Shown here one piece after another: positions 43,936 through 53,500 of a stretch of DNA of 64,000 nt (its first letter is position 1; every line of letters begins with the position of its first letter). The DNA comes from Taudactylus pleione. Its lineage: Eukaryota > Chordata > Amphibia > Anura > Myobatrachidae. The notes below the pieces were generated by a model that saw nothing but the letters and a program-made list of their open reading frames with translations, was not told where the DNA came from and did not search any database. The translations under genes and the position numbers were made by a program. Location: assembly GCA_031769625.1 (NCBI GenBank), contig JAUIMM010000202.1:9658001-9722000 (forward strand), given 5' to 3'.

Positions 43936-44432
43936 CCGTATATACTCGAGTATAAGCCGAGTTTTTCAGCACATTTTTTGTGCTGAAAAAGCACCCCCTC
44001 GGCTTATACTCGAGTCATGCCCGCATGGTACGCTGCTGAGTAGCGTACCATGCGGGCCGCGGTGCAGACTGTGTCACTGTGACACAGCCTGCACCGCGTG
44101 TGTAGCGCTGACCGGACGGAGGGGGTTAATACTGGGGGCACTACCAGAGGGGGATATTGCTACTAGGGGCACTACCAGGGGGGGTATTACTACTGGGGGC
44201 ACTACCAGGGGGGGTATTACTACTAGGGGCACTACCAGGGGGGATTACTACTGGGGGCACTACCAGGGGGGGATTACTACTGGGGACAGTACCAGAGGGG
44301 GGATTACTACCAGTAGCTGCTGCATTTCCCACCCTAGGCTTATACTCGAGTCAATAAGTTTTCCCAGTTTTTTGTGGTAAAATTAGGTACCTCGGCTTAT
44401 ATTCGGGTCGACTTATACTCGAGTATATACGG
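43936..44432. mobile_element. Nested TIR element (497 bp, TSD TA) carrying a GGGGGCACTAC array
   Basis: CCGTATATACTCGAGTATAA on the left and its complement on the right, flanked by TA at 43934-43935 and 44433-44434. The motif CTTATACTCGAGT recurs inside at about 44002 and 44339. Near the left is a hairpin GCACATTTTTTGTGC. A module with GTGACACAGCCTGCACCGCG and GTGTAGCGCTGACCGGACGG and a short minisatellite (44124-44310) follow; both are shared with 2800-4130. Superfamily unnamed; the TA duplication suggests Tc1/mariner-like targeting. Confidence 0.85.
44124..44310. repeat. GGGGGCACTACCAGGGGGG minisatellite inside nested element
   Basis: Six to seven units of about 27 bases, TACTACTGGGGGCACTACCA plus a G-run. 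It is the same family as 3170-4130, with ACCAG in place of ACAAG. Confidence 0.9.
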
Positions 44433-44779
44433 TATGTTGTCCTAAATGTTGTTTGATTCACAATATAAAAAAAACACAACTTCACAGTTGTAGGCATGTT
44501 CTGTGAATGAAATGATGCACACCTTCAAACAATCCATTTTAACTCCAGGTTGTGAGGCAACAAAACATGAAAAATGCAGCAAAGGGGGGTGAATAGTTTT
44601 TCAAGGCACTGTGTATATATATATATATATGACCCCCCCTAAAAATCCTGTGTTTGCCCCTGGGTGTGCATACACACTTACTGATCAACCAATATGTCTG
44701 GCAACAGGAAACGGTAGGGGCGTCATTGTATTGCAGCCGGCACATGAGTTGGTCAGTAGGTCTTCCATATGGGATGTAG

Positions 44780-45215
44780 TGAATTATCCTACGATCAGGA
44801 TGCCTACTGTTGAAATCTCAGGGCCAGAATCCCAACCCGCAGCCAGAACACCCGACATCAGTTGAGATGCTAACGCCAGAATCCTGACAGGTGGCCTCAC
44901 GATCGTAAGTATAACTGTCCAGGATAGCTGTTAGACGCGCGGGGGGGGGGAGGGCTAGGTTTAGGCACCACGGGAGGTTAGGGTTAGGCTGCAGGGCGAG
45001 AGAGGCTTAGGTTAGGCACTGAGGGGCGTGGATTAGGTTTATGCACTAATATGGAGCGTTAGGGTGCGGGGTAGGGAGGGTGAGGGTTAGGATGCAGGAT
45101 GGGAGGATTAGGGGGTTACTTATCTAGCTCCAGTCGGGATTCTGAGCATCGGTATGCCGCTGTTGGTATTTGGACAGCCGGCATCCTGACTGCTGGTCTC
45201 CCATACCCAACCCCT
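44780..45215. mobile_element. Dispersed repeat with GGGTTAGG-rich centre
   Basis: Ends with 'CAGGATGCCTACTGTTGA' and 'GGCATCCTGACTGCTGG' words form imperfect inverted repeats. The middle (44935-45115) is a degenerate run of GTTAGGNTTAGG-like and GAGGGTTAGG sequence. Related to 5391-5530 and 61250-61680. Probably a non-autonomous DNA element; class unknown. Confidence 0.55.
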
Positions 45216-45320
45216 TCCATACACACAGGCAGATATATCACTTGAAAGATATATCACTTCTGACACATTACATCTGTGAATGATGTTGTTCACATATACA
45301 GTAAATTGGGTGTACACACT

Positions 45321-45674
45321 GGGCCTGATTCAGAGATAGACGCATAAATATGGGTAACATTGATGCACATCGACCAGCCATCTTGCCCTCACAGAAGGTC
45401 TGACCAGCCGCAAACACTGCAGCTCTTCTCGCAAACTGAGAGCTCTCATGCGGCAAATGCAATCGCAATGGCTAATTTATACACGCCCATGAAATGCCAT
45501 TCAAACGGTCAGACACGTCTGCGTTTTTCTAACCACCCACCCGTTACCACCCCCAAACGCTGACTACCTGTCACTCACTTTGAGAACGGATCCTCTGTGC
45601 GAACATAATCGCAAAGCAAACAATAGCTCGATCTGCATGAATATCGCCATTGTGTCCGTCTCTGAATCAGGCCC
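45321..45674. mobile_element. Harbinger-type MITE (354 bp, TSD ACT)
   Basis: GGGCCTGATTCAGAGA and the complement of the right end, flanked by ACT at 45318-45320 and 45675-45677. The interior shares CCACCCACCCGTTACCACCC-like words with the longer MITEs. Confidence 0.85.
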
Positions 45675-46519
45675 ACTGGTTGATGGCTGGGACGATATAT
45701 CTTTCATCAGCTGTACGAACGATGTATCAGCCAGTGTGTACCCAGCATATCTCTCTCCATGTTATCTCTCTCCAAAGTTTGATACATCTCCTCCTGTGTA
45801 TTGACAAGAATATCCATTGCCATCCAAGCAGAGAAAAAAAAGGAATGGTCCTCTTTACAGTCTGTTGCCCCTTATCCTTTTCTTGTATTTTTATCTGACC
45901 TTAATATATGTGCAAATCTACTTAGAGAATAGCTTTCTTGAGACAATATTAGGATTTTTTGGGGAATTTTGAAATGAAAAATGTTTTATTCAGTGTTGCA
46001 TGAAGTCCAGTGTTATATAAATGTGTGACTAAAGCTTAAGGAAAACTGCTGCTTTCTTGTGACAGTCAAGGAATGCTGCGACCCAGTTGGGTACCCACCT
46101 GAGAAGCATGATAGATTGGTGTATCTATAATGGAAGCAGGGAGTGTGGTGCACACAGGCCCCTGGGTACAGGGGGGCCCTCCCTGTACACCCTGCACCCT
46201 TATAATTATACTTACCTCTCTGGAGTCCCTCGTCGGCTGGTGCTGCAGAGCAGCAGAAATCCCATGGAAAATGTCTACTGCACTGACAGAGAGGAGGAGG
46301 CCTGCACAGAGACTGTACATGGGCACACTGCAGACTACAGACTACAGTACCCAGTAGATACTTTCAATTTTCCTATCTGCTATCATGAGTCACCACCAGC
46401 TGAAACTGGGGGTGACATCCAGTGCAACAGACAAGAGGACTTGAAGTTTCTGAGGCACAACGGGTCCTCCTGCACTTAAAGGGAAACAACTCAAGAAAGA
46501 TCCCTTGGCTCAGGTGAGA

Positions 46520-46948
46520 GATATCCCGTCGTGCGCATGCGCGAGACCCGGCTAATGACGGGTGATCCGTCGTTAGGGGTCTTGTAGCAGATGGGGCGAG
46601 CTGTCGATGTTGAGTGACAGCTCGCTCAGTTTGCTGGGCGGGCCGTGGGCGTGCCAGGCCAAACAGAGGCGTTCCTGTCGGAACGCTTGCCGTTTGGGGG
46701 CGGCCCCACTGACATCATTAGTGATGTCAGTGGGGAGCTTCCTGCTCAAACAGAGCAAGAAGCTCCCTGGGGCTTAAGGTTGACGAGACCCTACCTTAGG
46801 GTCTTGTCGTAAGCCCCAATGTCGTAAGCCCCAATGCTCGCGATGGTCTTGACTAACGACCAACATGGAGGCGGACGTTCAGGATGCAAGTGGCCGCCCT
46901 GTTTCAGAACGACCGCTTGCATCCTACGACCGCCTCTGAATAAGGCCC
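46520..46948. mobile_element. Harbinger-type MITE, left end missing
   Basis: The right end GACCGCCTCTGAATAAGGCC and the inner GATGTCAGTGGGGAGCTTCC match the 48383-48919 element, but no matching left terminus is seen. Inside is a hairpin GGAGCTTCCTGCT...AAGAAGCTCC at about 46734-46770. Confidence 0.7.
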
Positions 46949-47380
46949 TGTATGTATTATCAGTTGGACACTAACTAGAACAAATAATTTTTATTTATTT
47001 CAATGTGGTTAGTATCAATGAGTAAAAAATTCACACAGGTATACTGTATAATTAATATTATATGTGTAGCTGTTGTGAGTTGCAGTAAGGTGGCAAAAAT
47101 AGCAAATGCAGATAAATATAGAGATTGCTCATATTGCCTGTCAGTGACCCAGTATTGAGTAAACACCAAACTTGTTAACTTTTTTCTGAGTTACAACATG
47201 AGAAATTGCTGATGTTCATATTTGTGTCGACTTCCTCTGCATTGATAGGACCATTATAAGGGTGCAGAGCTAACCTTTGTCTTACTCAGAGAAGCTATGT
47301 TATTTAGCAGTGGTTAGCCACAGGTTGTTTAAGCCAGCATTGGAACATATTTTGTTCTAACATTCCAACCATATTTATAT
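46949..47380. other. Intronic sequence, nothing recognised
   Basis: AT-rich, with no exon, RNA gene or repeat family that I can name. Confidence 0.35.
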
Positions 47381-48190
47381 ACACTACCAGTCAAGAGATT
47401 TAGTACGTTTTCTAAGTTTTTATTAAAATTCAAGTTCAGTGACTAACCTGAATTGGTACAAAGGTAAACTGCTAGAGGTTAGAAGAAGCCAAAAAATTAA
47501 TGGGTTAAGAACTTACAGCTGTTCTGCAACAATTAAAAAAGACTTGCCAAGGCCATGACACACTGCAAGAGGACTACTGAAGACTGGAAGAAGGTCTTAT
47601 GGATCGATGAATCAAAATGTTAAATATTTGCTATATCAAGCACATTTTTTTTAAGCCCTCGGGTATGTGAAAGGATGGTTCCTCAGTATGTGGAGTCTAT
47701 TTACTAAGCTTCATGGAGTGTATAAGCCAAAAATTTAAAAGGGCAATACTTTCAATAGGAAAACATCCCAGGTCATAACTTAGTATATAAACCCAACTGT
47801 GAAGGAGGAAGCGATAACCTGGGGTTCTTTGCTGCATCTTAAGTCTGCGACACCCCCAACCAAAAGGTCTATCAAAGTATTTTTCAGCGCCATGCAACAC
47901 CCTCTAGTCTGCTCCTAGTTGTCTAAGGGTTCATCATACAACAAGTAATGAACCAAACATACATCTAGGTTATGTCAGAGCCAACTTGGTCAGCTTCAAA
48001 TCATGGAGTGGCCAGCATAGTCTCCAGACAGAAACCCCATCAAGCTGGTTTGGGATGATCTGGACAGAAGGGTGACAGCAAAGCAACATACAAGTGCTTT
48101 AATTTTAGAGTACACTGAAACATTAAACTGTGGAAATATCCATAATCACTGGAAAAATTGGGTTGTTGTAAAACTTTTGGCTGGTAGTGT
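47381..48190 (+). mobile_element. Decayed Tc1-type element (810 bp)
   Basis: The ends ACACTACCAGTCAAGAG and the complement of CTTTTGGCTGGTAGTGT are flanked by TA. The interior keeps nucleotide traces of a Tc1 transposase (GGTCTTATGGATCGATGAAT near 47593, AGACAGAAACCCCATCAAGC near 48022) but with deletions and a foreign insert around 47690-47920. Not coding. Confidence 0.85.
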
Positions 48191-48382
48191 ATAATTGTAT
48201 ATACCTTCAAGTGTTTTGTTTTGTTTTTAGATTTTTTTTTAGAAATTAAAAGCAGCCAAAATTATGTAACTTGGATCTGTTTTAGTTTATATCAATAATA
48301 TTCATTTCAAGTAAATTTTGACCACCTCACAAAACCTGAAATCACAAGGGAGGAACTTAAATGTAATCCAAATTACGAGTCT

Positions 48383-48919
48383 GGACCTCACTCAGACCCG
48401 GTCGCAAGTGCTGAGCGCTCGCAAGCAGGTCGATGTTGAGGCCCTGCACACGCGCAGCGGCCGCACTGCGCGTGCGCAAGCCCCGGAGCGAGAGAGAAAT
48501 TGTCTCGCTCCGGAGCTCACTACAAAAGGGGCGGCTGTTTATGTTGATCGACAGCTCAACCCGTTTTGTAGGCGTGGCGGCGGGGTGGTTTCACAAACGG
48601 AGGCCTTCCTTAAGGAACGCCTGCCATTTTGTGGGCAGCTTCACTGACATCAGCAGTGATGTCAGTGGGGAGCTTCCTGCTCGATCAGAGCAGGAAGCTC
48701 CCTGGGGCTTGCGGTTGCTGAGACCCAACCTTAGGGTCTCGTCGCAAGCCCCGATGGTCGCAATGGTCCTGGCCATCGCTACCATCAACCTGGTCGGTCG
48801 CTAACGCTGTGGGTGTTAACCCACAGCCTAGCTAGCGACCAGGAGCCCGCACTTGAAAAGTCGGCCGCCCTCATTCAGAGCGAGCACTCGCATCTTGCGA
48901 CCGCCTCTGAATGAGGGCC
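48383..48919. mobile_element. Harbinger-type MITE (537 bp, TSD TCT)
   Basis: GGACCTCACTCAGACCC and the complement of GGCCCTCATTCAGAGGC, flanked by TCT at 48380-48382 and 48920-48922. Contains TTGCGACCGC subterminal words and the GATGTCAGTGGGGAGCTTCC hairpin shared with 46520-46948. It ends about 300 bases from the SLC13 exon at 49214. Confidence 0.87.
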
Positions 48920-49068
48920 TCTGTTCTACTCAGAACCCCAAAGTTCAAGTTTGTTCGCATCTCAGTAAAAACATACCGCTCATCTCTAATACTCGTATAT
49001 ATTTATATATAAACAAGGTTTCTGACTTAATGTTATTTATTCTCCAAGAGCTGGAAGCTGCGACTGCC

Positions 49069-49098
49069 TCTCTCTCTCTCTCTCTCTCTTTCTCTCTA
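49069..49098. repeat. CT microsatellite
   Basis: (CT)n run with one interruption, followed by a short AT-rich run, 115 bases from the downstream edge of the 49214-49435 exon. Confidence 0.85.
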
Positions 49099-49213
49099 TT
49101 ATATATATAATATTTAACATAATTATTTGTATGAACATTTTTTAACAATTTTTTTGACACTGCAATAGTTAATGAATAAAATAAGAATAGTTTGGTGTTA
49201 TGTACACACTTAC

Positions 49214-49435
49214 TCTTTTCCTTGCTTGTTAAAGCTGATAGTTGCCCAGCCTGGCATGAAACCTGGATCCCTTGAGAACCACAAAAGAACCAACAAGATG
49301 AATAAAACCAAAACACAGATCTCTGCAAAGCTCATAGAACCCAACTTCTTGTGCTCAGCAGAGATGACCTTGTAAGCCCGCCTCTCTTTTTTCTTCTGTT
49401 CTGGGTTATCACCACAGCCAAAATTCTTTTTGAAA
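49214..49435 (-). CDS. slc13a5: SLC13 exon (FKKNFGCG to WFSRDPGFMPGW)
   Basis: The acceptor (TTGTCTTCTAG) ends at 49436 and the donor GTAAG occupies 49209-49213. It is 222 bases: one base finishing an Asn codon, 73 codons, two bases left. It encodes a charged cytosolic loop (FKKNFGCGDNPEQKKKERRA), LGSMSFAEI, a transmembrane helix (CVLVLFILLVLLWF) and SRDPGFMPGW. The last motif is the strongest pointer to SLC13A5. Upstream it joins to WLQIMFLGI with Asn restored across the junction. Confidence 0.94.
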
Positions 49436-49712
49436 CTAGAAGACAAGCAAAGCAGCATGGTTGATCAGGATTAATAATTTACAGAGTTGTAGCGGTGGTA
49501 GAGAAAAGGTACTCCTGATCTCTATCATATACATATCCTGGTATCCCCACATCAGGAAACCTATGGTGATGTGCAGGTACATAGAAAGAGCTTTGTACAA
49601 CAAAAATACTATACTATACAGTACATCTGTGTTTTTACATCTTTACTCCTATGTTGTCAGTGTCACATTTATCTTTGGTGCTTCCCTGATAAAGATTCCA
49701 TCATAGACTTAC

Positions 49713-49835
49713 TTAATTCCCAGGAACATGATCTGCAGCCAGATCCAGGAAAGAGCAAGTAACAGTATCATGGTGGGGAAGGCAAAACCAAACCATGAAG
49801 CAAAATTTATGATATTGTTGTTTCCAGGGAACAGC
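49713..49835 (-). CDS. slc13a5: SLC13 exon, most upstream in window ([10 protein letters not shown])
   Basis: The acceptor CTTGCAG ends at 49836 and the donor GTAAGT occupies 49707-49712. It is 123 bases: one carried base, 40 codons, two bases left. It encodes [20 protein letters not shown] followed by a long hydrophobic helix ([20 protein letters not shown]). NFASW and the aromatic helix match SLC13A5. The preceding exon, which should carry the first ATLTGTTPN-type motif, is not in the window; the next ~14 kb upstream is intron with a giant minisatellite. Confidence 0.92.
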   Translation of the reverse strand, partial: AVPWKQQYHKFCFMVWFCLPHHDTVTCSFLDLAADHVPGN

Positions 49836-50560
49836 CTGCAAGACAAAAGGACATTTCTCAGGAATTAACCACAAATCAACAAAAGAGAACCAAAAATATA
49901 ACTGGGTTTTTGGAACTATAACATTGGTTAAGAACACTGAATTGTTATTGTTCATTAACAAAAATTGCTTGTAAAATGTAAGATAAATTACTTTGTTCCT
50001 TTGGAACTGGACTAGCTCAAAGGTTAAAATTTGTTATTAGATTTACCAACAATATACTGTATAAGCCACTAATGTAGCCTTTAATATCATAAATTGTACA
50101 TTTCATTAATTACATTTATTCCCTACTTATATTTCTCCCAAACAACCTTATAATATACTATGTACGGCAGAGATGTGAACAAACTTATCCCTTTTTTTTG
50201 CCCCAGTTCACAGAATAATAAGCCTGGTTTGCCTGTCTCTGCCTAGTCTCCTTCATATAGGTGACATGCATAGCTTTTTATAGTACACAAATGTAACTAT
50301 TTGTCTGCTTTCTGTATACATGGCATCCTCAACCTATTTCAATTGAGGGAACTGATTAATGAGTATGTGTCCACATTGCATGTTTGGGTGTCTAACTGGA
50401 AATACACCTGGTGGAAAAAAGAAAAAGTCCACCCTCATACTACTTTCATTTCAAAGTTTAAATTTTCCTCATAAAATAATGATTGGTTTGACTTAATTTA
50501 TGGCTCAATTAGACATAAATGAGTTAAACCCAATCGATATAAGTTATTCAGGATAGTAAG
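49836..50560. other. Intronic sequence, nothing recognised
   Basis: AT-rich intron between the most upstream exon and the large tandem array; no exon recognised. Confidence 0.4.
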
Positions 50561-53500
50561 TAAACATAAAGGCATACGTATAAGGAAGTTAGTCATGAGA
50601 GAGGCAACCAATCAATATAAGTTAGTTATCGGCATGATGGGACATGAGGAGAAATAGGTAAGTTAGTCATCAGAATGGGGGGGGGATATATGGGGATATA
50701 GGTAAGTTAGTTATGAGAGTGAGGGGACATAAAGGGATAAATATAAGTTAGTCATGACAGTTAGTATACATATACAGGGATAGTAATGAGACAGAGGGGA
50801 CATACGTGGATATAAGTAAGTTAGTCATCAGAGTGAGGGGACATACTGTACGAGAATATAAGTAAGTTAGTCATCAAAGTGAGGGGGCATACTGTAATAT
50901 CATATAAGTAAATTAGTCATCACAGTGAGGGGACATACTATACGAGGATATAAGTAAGTCAGTCATCAGAGTGAGGGGACATACTGTACGAGGATATAAG
51001 TAAGTTAGTCATCAGAGTGAGGGGACATACTGTACTAAGATATATGTAAGATAGTCATCAGAGTGAGGGGACATACTGTACGAAGATATATGTAACTTAG
51101 TCATCAGAGTAAGGGGACATACTGTATGAGGATATAAGTAAGTCAGTCATCAGAGTGAGGGGACATACTGTACGAGGATATAAGTAAGTCAGTCATCAGA
51201 GTGAGGGGACATACTGTACGAGGATATAAGTAAGTTAGTCATCAGATTGAGGGGACATAATGTACGAGGATATAAGTAAGTTAGTCATCAAAGTGAGGGG
51301 ACATAATGCACAAGGATATAAGTAAGGTAGTCATCAGTGTGAGGGGACATACTGCACGAGGATATAAGTAAGGATATAAGTTAGACATCAGAGTGAGGGG
51401 ACATAATGTATGAGGCTATAAGTAAGTTAGTCATAAGAGTGCGGGGACATAATGTACAAGGATGTAAATAAGTTAGTCATCAGAGTGAGGGGACATACTG
51501 TACAAGGATATAAGTAAGTTAGTCATCAGAGTAAGGGGACATACTGTACAAGGATATAAGTAAGTCAGTCATCAGAGTGAGGGAACATACTGTAAGAGGA
51601 TATAAATAAGTTAGTCATCAGAGTGAGGGGACATAATGTACAAGGATATAAGTAAGTTAGTCATCAGAGTGAGGGGACATACTGTACGAAGATATATGTA
51701 AGTTAGACAGCAGAGTGAGGGAACATACTGTACGAGGATATAAATAAGTTAGTCATCAGAGTAATGTACAAGGATATATAGTCATAAGAGTGCAAGGATA
51801 TAATGTACAAGGATGTAAAAAAGTTAGTCATCAGAGTGAGGGGACATACTGTACAAGGATATAAGTAAGTTAGTCATCAGAGTGAGGGGAGATACTGTAT
51901 GAAGATAAATGTAAGTTAGTCATCAGAGTGAGGGGACATACTGTATGAGGATATAAGTAAGTTAGTCATCAGAGTGAGGGGACATACTGTATGAGGATAT
52001 AAATAAGTTAGTCATCATAGTGAGGGGACATAATGAACAAGGATATAAGTAAGGTAGGCATCAGTGTGAGGGGACATACTGCACAAGGATATAAGTAAGG
52101 ATATAAAATAGTCATCAGAGTGAGGGGACATAATGTATGAGGATATAAGTAAGTTAGTCATAAGAGTGAGGGGACATACTGTACGAGGATGTAAATAAGT
52201 TAGTCATCAGCGTGAGGGGACATACTGTAGGAGGATTTAAGTAACTTAGTCATCAGAGTGAGGGGATATACTGTACAAGGATATAAGTAAGTTACTCATC
52301 AGAGTGAGGGGACATACTGTACGAGGACATAAGTATGTCAGTCATCAGAGTAAGGGGACATACTGTATGAAGATATACGTAAGTCAGTCATCAGAGTGAG
52401 GGGACATACTGTACGAGTATATAAATAAGTTAGTCATCAGAGAGAAGGGACATAATGTACAAGGATATAAGTAAGGTAGTAATCATTGTGTGGGTACATA
52501 CTGCACGAGGATATAATTAAGGATATAAGTTAATCATCAGAGAGAGGGGACATAATGTATGAGGCTATAAGTAAGTTAGTCATAAGAGTTAGGGGACATA
52601 ATGTACGAGGATGTAAATAAGTTAGTCATCAGAGTGAGGGGACATACTGTTCAAGGATATAAGTAAGTTAGTCATCAGAGTGAGGGGACATACTGTACGA
52701 AGATATATGTAAGTTAGTCATCAGAGTGAGGGAACATACTGTACAAGGACATAAATAAGTTAGTCATCAGAGTGAGGAGACATAATGTACAAGGATATAA
52801 GTAAGTTAGTCATCAGAGTGAGGGGACATACTGTATGAAGATATATGTAAGTTAGTCATCAGAGTGAGGGGACATACTGTATGAGGATATAAGTAAGTTA
52901 GTCATCAGAGTGAGGGGACATACTGTATGAGGATATAAATAAGTTAGTCATCAGAGTGAGGGGACATAATGTACAAGGATATAGGTAAGGTAGGCATCAG
53001 TTTGAGGTGACATACTGCACAAGGATATAAGTAAGGATATAAGTTAGTCATCAGAGTGAGGGGACATAACGTATGAGGATATAAATAAGTTAGTCATCAG
53101 AGTAATGTACAAGGATATAAGTAAGTTAGTCATCAGAGTGAGGGGACATAATGTATGAGGATATAAGTAAGTTAGTCATAAGAGTGAGGGGACATACTGT
53201 ACGAGGATGTAAATAAGTTAGTCATCAGCGTGAGGGGACATACTGTTGGAGGATTTAAGTAACTTAGTCATCAGAGTGAGGGGACATACTGTACAAGGAT
53301 ATATGTAAGTTACTCATCAGAGTGAGGGGACATACTGTACGAGGACATAAGTATGTCAGTCATCAGAGTAAGGGGACATACTGTATGAAGATATACGTAA
53401 GTCAGTCATCAGAGAGAGGGGACATACTGTACGAGTATATAAATAAGTTAGTCATCAGAGTGAGGGGACATAATGTACAAGGATATAAGAAAGGTAGTAA

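Larger units (their letters stand above)
42499..44612 (+). mobile_element. Tc1-type DNA transposon, inactive, with nested element
   Basis: The left end GTGCCTTGCAAAAGTATTCACC and the right end (GGTGAATAGTTTTTCAAGGCAC) are inverted repeats, inserted in a TA run (42469-42498; 44613 on), consistent with TA targeting. It contains a broken DD34E transposase (42874-43893). A different TIR element is nested at 43936-44432, between transposase and right end. Confidence 0.92.
2289..49835 (-). other. slc13a5: SLC13-family sodium/carboxylate cotransporter gene, 3' seven exons
   Basis: Gene body on the minus strand running from 49835 down to the stop codon at 2289. Seven exons were found by translating between consensus splice sites, and their phases match at every junction (1/2, 1/2, 1/1, 2/0, 0/0, 0/0). 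Together they give about 331 residues, the C-terminal part of a protein that is about 570 residues in SLC13A5. SLC13 proteins are plasma-membrane transporters that couple sodium to uptake of citrate, other Krebs-cycle dicarboxylates or sulfate. The motifs WFSRDPGFMPGW and LPCTLSASFAFMLPVATPPN favour SLC13A5; the last exon (AKAGF, INSWG) is more like SLC13A2. The symbol is therefore a best guess within the SLC13A2/A5 branch. Introns of 25.6 kb and 13.9 kb are swollen by transposons. The upstream exons lie outside the window. Confidence 0.85.

Noticed and set aside
46087..46479. 130-residue plus-strand frame
   Set aside because: It overlaps repeat-like sequence (GGGCCCTCCCTGTACACCC) and shows no motif, splice context or codon bias; judged non-coding.
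49460..49710. Possible extra SLC13 exon between 49435 and 49713
   Set aside because: The two flanking exons already join in phase and sequence (FLGI-N-FKKN), so nothing is missing; it is intron.
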